In this document: piece by piece, positions 6,268-13,188 of the stretch
How positions within the stretch are numbered: position 1 is the first letter of the stretch
Layout of the letters: every line of letters begins with the position of its first letter
Assembly (NCBI GenBank): GCA_030693105.1
Contig: JAUYBK010000023.1
Coordinates: forward strand, 1 to 16,140
Origin: Methanobacteriaceae archaeon
GTDB lineage: Archaea > Methanobacteriota > Methanobacteria > Methanobacteriales > Methanobacteriaceae
DNA length: 16,140 nucleotides
Direction of reading: 5' to 3'
Program-made: the position numbers and the translations under genes
The notes under the pieces: generated by a model
What the model was told of the DNA's origin: nothing
Database searches by the model: none
Seen by the model: only the letters and a program-made list of their open reading frames with translations

Positions 6268-7128
6268 ATCAAGCGGAAAAAGATAACTAAACTGATTTTA
6301 GCTTTTGCCATATTTATTTGCTTTATTTCTATATCGGCAGGTTTTGATGGTCAAACCAATGAGAATACCGACTCCAAAGTTGTTTCTACAGACAAAAGTC
6401 CCGTTATCGCTGGTGGTGAAAACAATTATCCCACCGTCAATGCGGCCCAACTCAGATCTTACAAACGGACTCTCCGAAGAACTCCGGTGAGAAGTTACAA
6501 GAGAACTTACAGTAAAGTTCGTTATGGTTACAAAATGGTTAAAGTAAAGGGCAAATGGAAAAGAGTACGCTACGCTATACGTTATGCATCTGCCCGTCCT
6601 GCTGCAGCATCTGCACCATCAGGGCCGGTAATTGATGCTCCTATGGAACGCTGTATGGTGTCCACCAGAAACTGCCAGGCCAATGATCCCAACATCCAAA
6701 ACCTGGCTTATGAACTGACTACTCCTCCACCAGCTAACGAAACCAACACCACGGTAGAACCATACTCTAACTATCAAAAAGCTTACAACATCTACGAGTG
6801 GACCGAGAAAAACGTGGAATATTCATGGTACTACAACACTCAAAAAGGAGCTACGGGGGTCTTAAGCCAGAGAACAGCCAACTGTTGTGACATGTCCCAT
6901 ATGGTTGTGGCTTTATCCAGAGCAGCAGGACTTCCAGCCCGTTACCGGCATGGTATATGCACCTTTGTCAGTGGGGGGACCTTCGGCCACGTCTGGGCGG
7001 ATATATATGTAGATGGAAATTGGATACCGGCTGACGCCAGCAATAACGACAACGACTTTGGAGTTATAAGAAACTGGAACACCAATTCCTGGAGTTTGAA
7101 GGGTATATACGCAGAATTACCTTTCTAA
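6268..7128 (+). CDS. secreted transglutaminase-like cysteine protein (pseudomurein endopeptidase-like)
   Basis: Probable cell-wall enzyme acting outside the cell. Counting from ATC 6268 (286 residues), residues 1-24 form a signal peptide: a basic KRKK start and the core LILAFAIFICFISISA. Residues 60-110 are very basic, with RSYKRT occurring twice (63-68, 75-80). The C-terminal domain (about 170-286) has the transglutaminase-type triad: C206 in TANCCDMSH, H241 in FGHVWADIY, and D256 in PADAS, with AAGLPARYRHG between. This matches archaeal pseudomurein endoisopeptidase-type domains. No ATG, GTG or TTG lies between the signal peptide and GTG 6199; ATC has GGAGG 7 bases upstream (6256-6260), and GTG 6199 lies before the expected transcript start. 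The true start is therefore ATC, or an ATG altered by one base. If GTG is used, the protein gains 23 glycine-rich residues. Known family members cut peptide bonds in the wall cross-links; wall remodelling is the likely role here. Confidence 0.78.
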   Translation: MKRKKITKLILAFAIFICFISISAGFDGQTNENTDSKVVSTDKSPVIAGGENNYPTVNAAQLRSYKRTLRRTPVRSYKRTYSKVRYGYKMVKVKGKWKRVRYAIRYASARPAAASAPSGPVIDAPMERCMVSTRNCQANDPNIQNLAYELTTPPPANETNTTVEPYSNYQKAYNIYEWTEKNVEYSWYYNTQKGATGVLSQRTANCCDMSHMVVALSRAAGLPARYRHGICTFVSGGTFGHVWADIYVDGNWIPADASNNDNDFGVIRNWNTNSWSLKGIYAELPF

Positions 7129-7131
7129 TTT

Positions 7132-7150
7132 CCCTTTTTTTTATTTTTAA
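7132..7150 (+). terminator. oligo-T terminator after the transglutaminase-like gene
   Basis: A T-run of about nine (near 7134-7142) followed by ATTTTT lies a few bases after the stop, the usual archaeal termination signal. The thermosome promoter begins 40 bases later. Confidence 0.6.
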
Positions 7151-7186
7151 GCAATTTTGGCCTGAGGTTAATCTGATCGAAACCTT

Positions 7187-7195
7187 TTTATATAA
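7187..7195 (+). promoter_or_regulatory. thermosome promoter (TATA box)
   Basis: TTTATATAA preceded by a purine-rich BRE-like CGAAACC. Expected transcription start is about 7213-7220, leaving a leader of roughly 20-27 bases that carries GAGGTGAT (7229-7236) before the GTG start. Confidence 0.7.
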
Positions 7196-7239
7196 CCTCT
7201 AACCCACCTTTGAACACCATAAAACAATGAGGTGATTAT

Positions 7240-8862
7240 GTGGCACAATTAGGCGGACAAGGCCAACAAGTTTTAATACTACCAGAAGGTACATCAAGAT
7301 TCTTAGGAAGAGATGCTCAAAGGATGAATATTCTAGCCGGAAAAGTCCTGGCAGAAACTGTAAGGACCACTCTAGGTCCTAAGGGAATGGATAAGATGCT
7401 CGTAGATGGATTAGGTGATATCGTAGTAACTAACGACGGTGTAACTATCCTCAAAGAAATGGACATCGAACACCCAGCTGCCAAGATGCTGGTGGAAGTA
7501 GCCAAGACCCAGGAAGATGAAGTGGGAGATGGAACCACCACTGCCGTCATCATTGCCGGCGAACTCTTAAAGAAAGCTGAAGGCTTATTGGACATGGATA
7601 TCCACCCCACCATCGTGGCCATGGGATACCGGCAAGCAGCTGAAAAGGCCCAGGAAATCCTGAACGTCATCGCCATCGACGCCGATGATCGGGACACCCT
7701 CCTGAAAGTGGCCATGACTGCCATGACTGGTAAAGGAACCGAAAAAGCTCGGGAACCTTTAGCTCAATTGGTAGTGGGAGCTGTTAAACAAGTAGAAGAA
7801 AACGGCGACTTTGACAAGGACCACATCAAGCTCGAGACGAAAGACGGAGCTACCATTGATGACTCCAAAATGGTCAAAGGAGTTATTATTGACAAAGAAA
7901 GAGTACACCCAGGCATGCCTAAAAAGATCGAAGATGCTAAGATTGCACTCTTAAACAGCGCCATTGAAGTTAAAGAAACTGAAGTAGACGCTGAAATTAG
8001 AATCACCGACCCGGCCCAGATGCAGGCCTTTATTGAACAGGAAGAACAGATGATCCGGGACATGGTGGCCAAGATTGACGATGCCGGAGCCAACGTCCTA
8101 TTCTGTCAGAAGGGAATCGATGATCTGGCCCAGCACTACCTGGCCAAAGCCGGAATCATGGCGATCAGAAGGGTTAAAAAATCCGACATGGAAAAACTGG
8201 CCCGAGCCACCGGAGCCACTGTGGTAACCAACATCGAAGACTTATCCTTGGACGATTTGGGAGAAGCAGGATCCGTAGATGAGAAGAAAATCTCCAATGA
8301 AGACATGATCTTCGTGGAAGAATGCAAAGATCCAAAATCCGTAACCTTACTCATCAGAGGATCCACTCAGCACGTGGTGGATGAAATCGAAAGAGCAGTG
8401 GAAGATGCCATCGGCGTAGTAGCAGCCACCGTGGAAGACGGTAAAGTAGTAGCTGGTGGAGGAGCCGCAGAGATCTCAATTGCCAGAGGACTAAAAGAAT
8501 ACGCCGACACCATCAGCGGCAGAGAACAACTAGCCGTTACAGCCTTCGCTGAAGCTTTAGAAGTTGTGCCTAAAACCCTGGCAGAAAACGCGGGAATGGA
8601 CAGCATTGACGCATTGGTGGACCTGCGAGCTGCCCACGAAAAATCTTTGTACATGGGACTGGACGTCTTCAAAGGAGAAGTCACCGACATGTACCGGGCG
8701 GGGGTAATTGAACCACACCGGGTTAAAAAACAAGCCATCCAATCTGCAGCCGAAGCTGCTGAAATGATTTTAAGAATCGACGACGTTATTGCCTCCAGTG
8801 GAACAAAAGAACCAGACATGGGCGATATGGGTGGAATGGGTGGAATGCCTCCCATGATGTAA
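7240..8862 (+). CDS. ths: thermosome subunit (group II chaperonin)
   Basis: ATP-driven protein-folding chaperonin that forms a double ring with a built-in lid in the cytoplasm. The 540-residue product is standard length. ATP-binding motifs are TLGPKGMDK at 44-52, NDG at 65-67, GDGTTT at 96-101, and GGGAAE at 406-411; the aspartate of the RAVEDA segment (D389) fits the catalytic position. The C-terminus ends in the repeat GGMGGMPPMM that projects into the cavity in this family. The start is GTG 7240, supported by GAGGTGAT at 7229-7236 and by the conserved MAQLGGQ start; the ATG at 7238 is out of frame. The gene has its own promoter and terminator, so it is a single-gene unit. Which paralogue (alpha, beta) it is cannot be told from one copy. 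Confidence 0.97.
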   Translation: MAQLGGQGQQVLILPEGTSRFLGRDAQRMNILAGKVLAETVRTTLGPKGMDKMLVDGLGDIVVTNDGVTILKEMDIEHPAAKMLVEVAKTQEDEVGDGTTTAVIIAGELLKKAEGLLDMDIHPTIVAMGYRQAAEKAQEILNVIAIDADDRDTLLKVAMTAMTGKGTEKAREPLAQLVVGAVKQVEENGDFDKDHIKLETKDGATIDDSKMVKGVIIDKERVHPGMPKKIEDAKIALLNSAIEVKETEVDAEIRITDPAQMQAFIEQEEQMIRDMVAKIDDAGANVLFCQKGIDDLAQHYLAKAGIMAIRRVKKSDMEKLARATGATVVTNIEDLSLDDLGEAGSVDEKKISNEDMIFVEECKDPKSVTLLIRGSTQHVVDEIERAVEDAIGVVAATVEDGKVVAGGGAAEISIARGLKEYADTISGREQLAVTAFAEALEVVPKTLAENAGMDSIDALVDLRAAHEKSLYMGLDVFKGEVTDMYRAGVIEPHRVKKQAIQSAAEAAEMILRIDDVIASSGTKEPDMGDMGGMGGMPPMM

Positions 8863-8891
8863 GTCTAACGACTTACCTCTTTTATTTTTTT
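8860..8891 (+). terminator. thermosome terminator including the stop codon
   Basis: TAAGTC (8860-8865) pairs with GACTTA (8870-8875) around a TAAC loop; the first three bases are the thermosome stop codon. A T-rich tract ending in a T7 run follows (8879-8891). Confidence 0.7.
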
Positions 8892-8963
8892 AAATTATTT
8901 TCTTAATTGATTCTACTTTTTATCCAAAACTAAAAATGATTTATCCTCATAATATAGTTATAA

Positions 8964-8971
8964 AAAGGAGG
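8964..8971 (+). promoter_or_regulatory. strong ribosome site for the rhodanese gene
   Basis: AAAGGAGGT, near-perfect complement to the 16S tail, about 10 bases before ATG 8982; it fixes the start. Confidence 0.75.
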
Positions 8972-8981
8972 TTTTTTAATC

Positions 8982-9323
8982 ATGTTAGGCACCAAAAAAT
9001 ACAAAGATATTAACCCCCAACAAGCCTTTGAAATGATTCAAAAAAATAAAGATAACCCTGACTTTATTTTACTGGATGTTAGAAACCCTCATGATTATTC
9101 TGAGGCACACCTAGATGGATCCAAACTCATAAATTACCAGTCTCCTGATTTCGGGCAGAAAATAACTGAACTGGATAAAAATAAAACTTATCTTATATAC
9201 TGTCGCTCCGGTGTTAAAAGTGTTGCTGCTACTAAAATAATGGCCAGCATGGGTTTTGAAAACCTTTACAACATGGTGGGTGGTATTAATGGTTGGGCTA
9301 GCAGTGGGTTGCCTTTAAAATAA
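8982..9323 (+). CDS. single-domain rhodanese (sulfurtransferase-like)
   Basis: Small cytoplasmic protein with one rhodanese domain, 113 residues. The domain landmarks are complete: the N-terminal LLDVRNPHDYSEAHLDGS (about 30-47), the active-site loop YCRSGVKS with the persulfide-forming cysteine C74, and the C-terminal NMVGGINGWASSGLPL (97-112). It probably carries or transfers sulfane sulfur; the acceptor is unknown. It stands alone between the thermosome terminator and the convergent thiolase operon, so context does not identify a partner. The gene is more AT-rich than the thermosome, with many AAA and TTT codons. Confidence 0.92.
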   Translation: MLGTKKYKDINPQQAFEMIQKNKDNPDFILLDVRNPHDYSEAHLDGSKLINYQSPDFGQKITELDKNKTYLIYCRSGVKSVAATKIMASMGFENLYNMVGGINGWASSGLPLK

Positions 9324-9352
9324 TAATTTTATTTTTACTTATTTTATAGAAA

Positions 9353-9401
9353 AAGGTTCTTTTTTTAAAAAAATAGATAAAAGGGAATTTATATTCCCTT
9401 T
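9353..9401. terminator. bidirectional terminator between rhodanese and thiolase genes
   Basis: A 9-bp perfect stem, AAAGGGAAT (9380-9388) with ATTCCCTTT (9393-9401), overlaps the thiolase stop codon (9400-9402 on the minus strand). Minus-strand transcripts meet a T7 run right after the stem (plus-strand A run at 9367-9373); plus-strand transcripts meet a long T run at about 9359-9366 before it. Confidence 0.7.
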
Positions 9402-10566
9402 AGTTGGTGAAGATGTGTACCGCAGCAGTACCACCGGTACCACCGATGTTGTGGGTCATACCAACTTCAATGCCGTCAATTTGGCGCTTACCAGCTTCTC
9501 CACGAAGCTGCCACACTATTTCTGCAGTTTGGGCTATTCCAGTCGCTCCCAGTGGATGACCTCTAGATTTGAGTCCTCCAGAGGGGTTAACGGGTATTTT
9601 ACCATCTTTTTGGGTTAATCCTTCCTCCAGGGCGGGTCCTCCCTGACCTTTTTCCACGAATCCCAAGTCTTCAATGGCCAATAATCCGTTTATGCTGAAG
9701 CAGTCGTGGACTTCCACCGCTTGAATATCTTTGGGTTCCATTCCTGCCATTTTATAAGCAGTTTTGGCAGCGTGGACTGTGGAGTCAATGGTGGTAATGT
9801 CCTTACGGTCGTGTAAGGCAATAGTACCTGATGCCTGGGCCGAAGCCTTGACATAGATAGGGGTGTCGGTGTATTTACGGGCGTCCTCGGCAGCACAGAT
9901 TATAACTGCTGCAGCACCGTCAGTGACTGGTGAACAGTCTAACAGTCGCAGAGGGTCTGCTACTAAACTGGAATTTAAGACCTGTTCCACCGTGATTTCC
10001 ATGGGAAACTGTGCCAATGGATTTAAAGCCCCGTTTTGGTGGTTGATAACCGACATTAGGGCTAACTGTTCCCGGGTGGTTCCGTACTGGTACATGTGCC
10101 TTTTAGCAATCATGGCGTATAAAGATGGGAAAGTAACTCCCTGTTGGGCTTCCCATTCCTGGTCTGAGGCCGTGGCAATGGCAGGGGTAGGATCAACTAC
10201 GTCAGTCATCTTCTCCACTCCGGCCGAGATTACCACATTGTGGTAACCAGATGCCACAGCCATCACTCCGCTTCTAAGGGCTAAACCGCCGGAAGCACAG
10301 GCTGCTTCTACCCGTGCACAGGGCAGGGGTGTTAGACCGGCATGGTCTGCAATCAAAGAGGCTATGTGTTCCTGCTGGACAAATAAACCCGCAGACATGT
10401 TTCCCACGAACATAGCCTCCAGATCGGCACCTTCAATATTGGCATCTTCAATGGCCTTTAAACCGGCCTCAGTAATGAGATCCCTGAATGAAATGTCCCA
10501 GAGTTCCCCAAACTTAGTCTGGGAGACTCCGATGATGGCAACATCTCTCAAATATGATTCCTCCAT
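9400..10566 (-). CDS. acetyl-CoA C-acetyltransferase (archaeal SCP2-like thiolase)
   Basis: Condenses two acetyl-CoA into acetoacetyl-CoA, the first step of the mevalonate pathway to archaeal isoprenoid lipids. The product has 388 residues. The nucleophilic cysteine is in VEAACASGG (C90); the catalytic histidine is in GHPLGATG (336-343, H337); VHDCFSING lies at 287-294 and HNIGGTGGT at 372-380 takes the place of the second-cysteine motif of ordinary thiolases, which is typical of the SCP2-like group. ATG 10566 lies 6 bases after the HMG-CoA synthase stop with no separate ribosome site, so the two genes are an operon and probably translationally coupled. In other archaea this enzyme forms a complex with HMG-CoA synthase and a DUF35 protein that channels the acetoacetyl-CoA; the DUF35 gene is not next to it here. 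Confidence 0.92.
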   Translation of the reverse strand: MEESYLRDVAIIGVSQTKFGELWDISFRDLITEAGLKAIEDANIEGADLEAMFVGNMSAGLFVQQEHIASLIADHAGLTPLPCARVEAACASGGLALRSGVMAVASGYHNVVISAGVEKMTDVVDPTPAIATASDQEWEAQQGVTFPSLYAMIAKRHMYQYGTTREQLALMSVINHQNGALNPLAQFPMEITVEQVLNSSLVADPLRLLDCSPVTDGAAAVIICAAEDARKYTDTPIYVKASAQASGTIALHDRKDITTIDSTVHAAKTAYKMAGMEPKDIQAVEVHDCFSINGLLAIEDLGFVEKGQGGPALEEGLTQKDGKIPVNPSGGLKSRGHPLGATGIAQTAEIVWQLRGEAGKRQIDGIEVGMTHNIGGTGGTAAVHIFTN

Positions 10567-10572
10567 TAAATT

Positions 10573-11628
10573 TTAATCTTGTGTTAATCCTGCCATTCTC
10601 AGTTTTCCCTTGAATTTAGCGTATATAGCGTAGTCCACGTAGGTCTTGTTTTCAATGAACTCCTGTACGGTAGGGGCCAGCTGGCGGGTTTCTTCTATTT
10701 TATCCGTGACAGTAATACTAAAAGCATCACTACCTGCTCCTGAACCGTAAGAAACAGCCATAATGCGGTCTCCTGGTTTGGCATTATCTAAAACTGCTGC
10801 CAGTCCTAAGGGAGTTGCTCCGGAATAGGTGTTACCTATATAAGGTGTTAAAAGCCCGGTCTGATACTGGTCTTCGTTGAAGCCCAGCTTCCGAGCGGCC
10901 CGGATGTAGAACTTACCGTTGGGCTGGTGGAAAACGGCATGGTCGTAGTCTGATGCTTCGGTTCCCATCTTTTCAAATAGGCCCTGGGCCCCGGAGAGAA
11001 CGTGCTTGAAGTAAGCTGGTTCTCCGGTGAAACGACCTCCGTGACGGGGGTATGGTTTCCCTTCCCTCCGGTAAAAGTCAGGGGTGTCGGTGGTGAAGCT
11101 ATAAGTACCTTCAAAGTCTGCTAAGGTGTTATATTTACCTATTAAGTAAGCTGCTCCTCCTGCTGAGGCAGTGTATTCTAATGCATCGCTGGGAGCTCCC
11201 TGGGCAATGTCTGTGCCTATGGCCAGACCATATTTTACTAAACCAGAATCCACCAGGCCCATACAAATCTGCATACCAGCCGTACCGGCTTTACATGCAA
11301 ATTCAAGGTCTGCTGCGGTTAGTTCTGGAGCAGCATCCACGGCATTAGCCACAATGGTGGCCGTTGGTTTTACAGCGTAAGGATGGGATTCTGAACCAAC
11401 GTATATTGCTCCAATATCTTTAGGATTGATAAGAGCCATTTTAAGTGAATTTCGGGCTGCTTCCACCGATATGGTGGCGGTATCTTCGTCAGGTGCCGGT
11501 ACAGATTTTTCTTCTACTATCAGTCCTCTGGAAATGGCACGGGGGTCGTCGCCCCACACCTTTGCTATTTCTTCTACCTTGATACGATAAGATGGTATGT
11601 AAACTCCGTATCCTACAATTCCTGCCAT
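10573..11628 (-). CDS. hydroxymethylglutaryl-CoA synthase
   Basis: Adds acetyl-CoA to acetoacetyl-CoA to give HMG-CoA, second step of the mevalonate pathway. The product has 351 residues, the archaeal length. The start GYGVYIPSYRI is characteristic. The catalytic cysteine is in EFACKAGTAG (C112), the histidine in VFHQPNGKF (H234), and a glutamate in VGSESHPYA (E80) fits the general base. TPYIGNTYSGA and SYGSGAGSDAFS match the later conserved loops. ATG 11628 has a TATA box centred 29 bases upstream, so the mRNA is nearly leaderless. It is the first gene of a two-gene operon with the thiolase. Confidence 0.95.
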   Translation of the reverse strand: MAGIVGYGVYIPSYRIKVEEIAKVWGDDPRAISRGLIVEEKSVPAPDEDTATISVEAARNSLKMALINPKDIGAIYVGSESHPYAVKPTATIVANAVDAAPELTAADLEFACKAGTAGMQICMGLVDSGLVKYGLAIGTDIAQGAPSDALEYTASAGGAAYLIGKYNTLADFEGTYSFTTDTPDFYRREGKPYPRHGGRFTGEPAYFKHVLSGAQGLFEKMGTEASDYDHAVFHQPNGKFYIRAARKLGFNEDQYQTGLLTPYIGNTYSGATPLGLAAVLDNAKPGDRIMAVSYGSGAGSDAFSITVTDKIEETRQLAPTVQEFIENKTYVDYAIYAKFKGKLRMAGLTQD

Positions 11629-11652
11629 GTAATATCACAACCGTGTTGATTA

Positions 11653-11661
11653 TTTTAAATA
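11653..11661 (-). promoter_or_regulatory. TATA box of the HMG-CoA synthase/thiolase operon
   Basis: Minus-strand TATTTAAAA about 25-33 bases before the HMG-CoA synthase ATG, which would place transcription start within a few bases of the start codon. Confidence 0.5.
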
Positions 11662-11848
11662 TTTTAGTTCAACAAGTAAATAATCCTAAATTTCTTTCTT
11701 TAAAAAATACAGTGATAAAATATAGTTTAAACACCTTATAGAGTTTAACCCTTCTCCTGGCAGTGTGACCTGCTCCCGCTTTTAAGATGGGATTTATACT
11801 CACATAAACCCTTCAATTATTTATAAAATAGATATAATCATAAAAACA
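11662..11848. other. intergenic region between divergent units
   Basis: No gene is recognised. It contains an imperfect hairpin (GGG-TTTAT, 11789-11797, with ATAAA-CCC, 11804-11811, one bulged A) and a TATA-like TTTATAAAAT at 11820-11829 that lies just before the decayed cyclo-ligase gene. A more GC-rich patch at 11757-11782 has no assignment. Confidence 0.4.
11820..11829 (+). promoter_or_regulatory. residual TATA box before the cyclo-ligase pseudogene
   Basis: TTTATAAAAT about 20-29 bases before ATG 11849, arranged as for a nearly leaderless archaeal transcript. Confidence 0.4.
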
Positions 11849-12280
11849 ATGAATCAGGAAGAAAAGAACGGTCTTAGAATAAAAATAGGGAAATACTTAG
11901 ATAGAAATACATATTAATAAATTCAAAAACCTCCTACGCGGGGATTCCTAACTTCAAAGGGGCCTATGAAGAGGTTCAAAACTTGAAAAAAAGATGGGAG
12001 TGGATTAAATCTAGAATAATATGTTGTGGTCCGGATTCAGCACAGAGGGATATGCAAATACACTTTAAAGCAGGGGAAACTGCTTATTATAGCTTCTCCT
12101 AAACTGGAAAAGGGATATTTAATAGTGGATCCAAACAAAACCTATGGTTACGAAAACTTAGCTTCCACCATTGAAGGGGTTTTTAAATTCCGCAAACCCC
12201 TTAAAAAGTCTCCACAGGGTTACTGATCAGAAAATTATCTCATAGTAACTCCTCAAAATATGATAAGGATAAATGTAAAC
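11849..12280 (+). pseudogene. 5-formyltetrahydrofolate cyclo-ligase-like gene, frameshifted and truncated
   Basis: Decayed relative of the 5-formyltetrahydrofolate cyclo-ligase family (COG0212 type in archaea). The pieces come in the right order but in changing frames. ATG 11849 opens MNQEEKNGLRIKIGKYLDRN and stops at TAA 11915. The next frame (about 11920-12060) reads SYAGIPNFKGAYEEVQNLKK, then KRWEWIKSR, then the family hallmark PDSAQR (ccg at 12031). From about 12053 the first frame resumes with TLKQGKLLIIASPKLEKGYL, then YENLASTIEGVFKFRKPLKK, and stops at TGA 12224. After it LIVT (about 12239-12250) matches the start of the family's VDLIVTGSVAV segment, but the glycine-rich GKGGGYGD active-site region is absent. 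The recognition rests on IPNFKGA, PDSxQR and the KLLI-ASPKL-KGYL block. A TATA box at 11820-11829 remains in place. It is almost certainly non-functional. Confidence 0.75.
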
Positions 12281-12344
12281 TAACAGTAAAGTATTATTTT
12301 AAACTACATTTAAAGAATAATGAAAAATAGGGGGATAATTAAAA

Positions 12345-12791
12345 ATGCCAGAAGAGAACATATTAAAAAGATTAAGCCAGTGGGCTGAAAATCAAAAGGA
12401 ACCCTCAAGGACCTCTTTTTTAGTCGCCATAATTGTGATCATCATTTTTATCTACGTTGTTAACCAGCTACCCTACTGGAACCTATCCTTTATAGCCTCT
12501 TCCTGGACCCAAACCTTGTGGATTTTGAATTTTTCATTAATAGTAACCATCATAGGTAATGTTCTGTTCTTATTATACAATCCGCAGTGGTTCCGGAGCC
12601 TGGCCCAGATAGTTATGAATGTTTTTGTGTTTTAAGCAATCCAGACTCTTTACAATGTGTTCCCATTTGCCTTAAGCTCCACCATGGCCTTATTAGTTGT
12701 TATACTCCTGATATTGATGATGGTAGGGGTTTTAATCGCTATTCTGGTGGAAGTGGTGAAGTTAGTGGTGATTTTAATTCCTTCAAATTAA
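12345..12791 (+). pseudogene. small membrane protein interrupted by an in-frame TAA
   Basis: I do not recognise the family. A good ribosome site (GGGGG at 12330-12334) precedes ATG 12345. The frame reads 96 residues to TAA 12633-12635 and then continues open in the same frame for 51 more residues to a final TAA at 12789-12791. Both parts look like one protein of about 148 codons: hydrophobic segments near 25-41 and 57-78 come before the stop; a third (about 86-110) is cut by it; and a long fourth (about 114-146, TMALLVVILLILMMVGVLIA) lies after it. The N-terminus is charged and soluble (residues 1-22). The simplest reading is a nonsense mutation or a base error at codon 97; a truncated protein with two full helices could still be made. 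TAA is not a pyrrolysine codon, so recoding is unlikely. Confidence 0.65.
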
Positions 12792-12818
12792 GTAATCTTT
12801 ATGAGCATTTATACCTCC

Positions 12819-13160
12819 TTAAAGTAGCTGTATAATTCGTTTAAGGTCCAGTTTGTAGATATCTCCCAGTCCTTTCATACCGTACTTGCGGTAGGAGTCG
12901 GAAGGATCGTAGGAGACTATCATCTCTTCAAATTTCCCTCGGGAGGGCTTACTCCCGGTTTTTATTTCTTCCAATTCCCTAATGCAGTTTCTTAAAATCT
13001 CCTCGGCATTTTCTTCCGTTAAAAGGCGATTTAGAATCTGATTATCCTTTTTAGTGGCTAAATCCGCCCCATAAAACTTTTTAAATAGACGGTCTTCTTC
13101 TAAAAACCGGTAGATTAAGAGTAGTTGTTCTTCTACTTCTGTGGCTTCTCGAGCGTTCAT
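12819..13160 (-). CDS. small protein of unknown function downstream of the ProC-like gene
   Basis: Not recognised. The preferred start is ATG 13160 (113 residues), with AGGAG 8 bases upstream on the minus strand; an upstream start at 13232 would overlap the ProC-like gene and has no ribosome site. The protein is acidic-basic mixed and predicted mostly helical: EVEEQLLLIYRFLEEDRLFKK at its start, a helical middle with NAEEILRNCIRELEEI, and a C-terminal part SYRKYGMKGLGDIYKLDL. One cysteine, no membrane segment, no obvious metal or nucleotide site. A TATATATA tract at 13181-13188 lies in the 28-base gap to the ProC-like gene and could be its own promoter, although read-through from the upstream gene is equally possible. 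It converges with the membrane-protein pseudogene. Confidence 0.65.
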   Translation of the reverse strand: MNAREATEVEEQLLLIYRFLEEDRLFKKFYGADLATKKDNQILNRLLTEENAEEILRNCIRELEEIKTGSKPSRGKFEEMIVSYDPSDSYRKYGMKGLGDIYKLDLKRIIQLL

Positions 13161-13188
13161 GGAGGTCTCCTGGTTAAGTATATATAAC

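Noticed and set aside
8367..8855. Long antisense open frames across the thermosome and other + strand genes
   Set aside because: Serine- and alanine-rich mirror frames produced by the codon pattern of the real gene; no ribosome sites or family motifs.
11757..11782. GC-rich patch as an insertion-sequence end or transposase tail
   Set aside because: No terminal inverted repeat partner, target-site duplication or transposase frame is present in the window.
12026..12226. 66-residue open frame starting with GTG
   Set aside because: It has no ribosome site and no internal start, and its sequence is the middle part of the frameshifted cyclo-ligase-like pseudogene.
12587..12835. 82-residue open frame overlapping the membrane-protein gene
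   Set aside because: Cysteine- and glycine-rich shadow in another frame; the membrane-protein frame on both sides of the TAA has far more natural composition.
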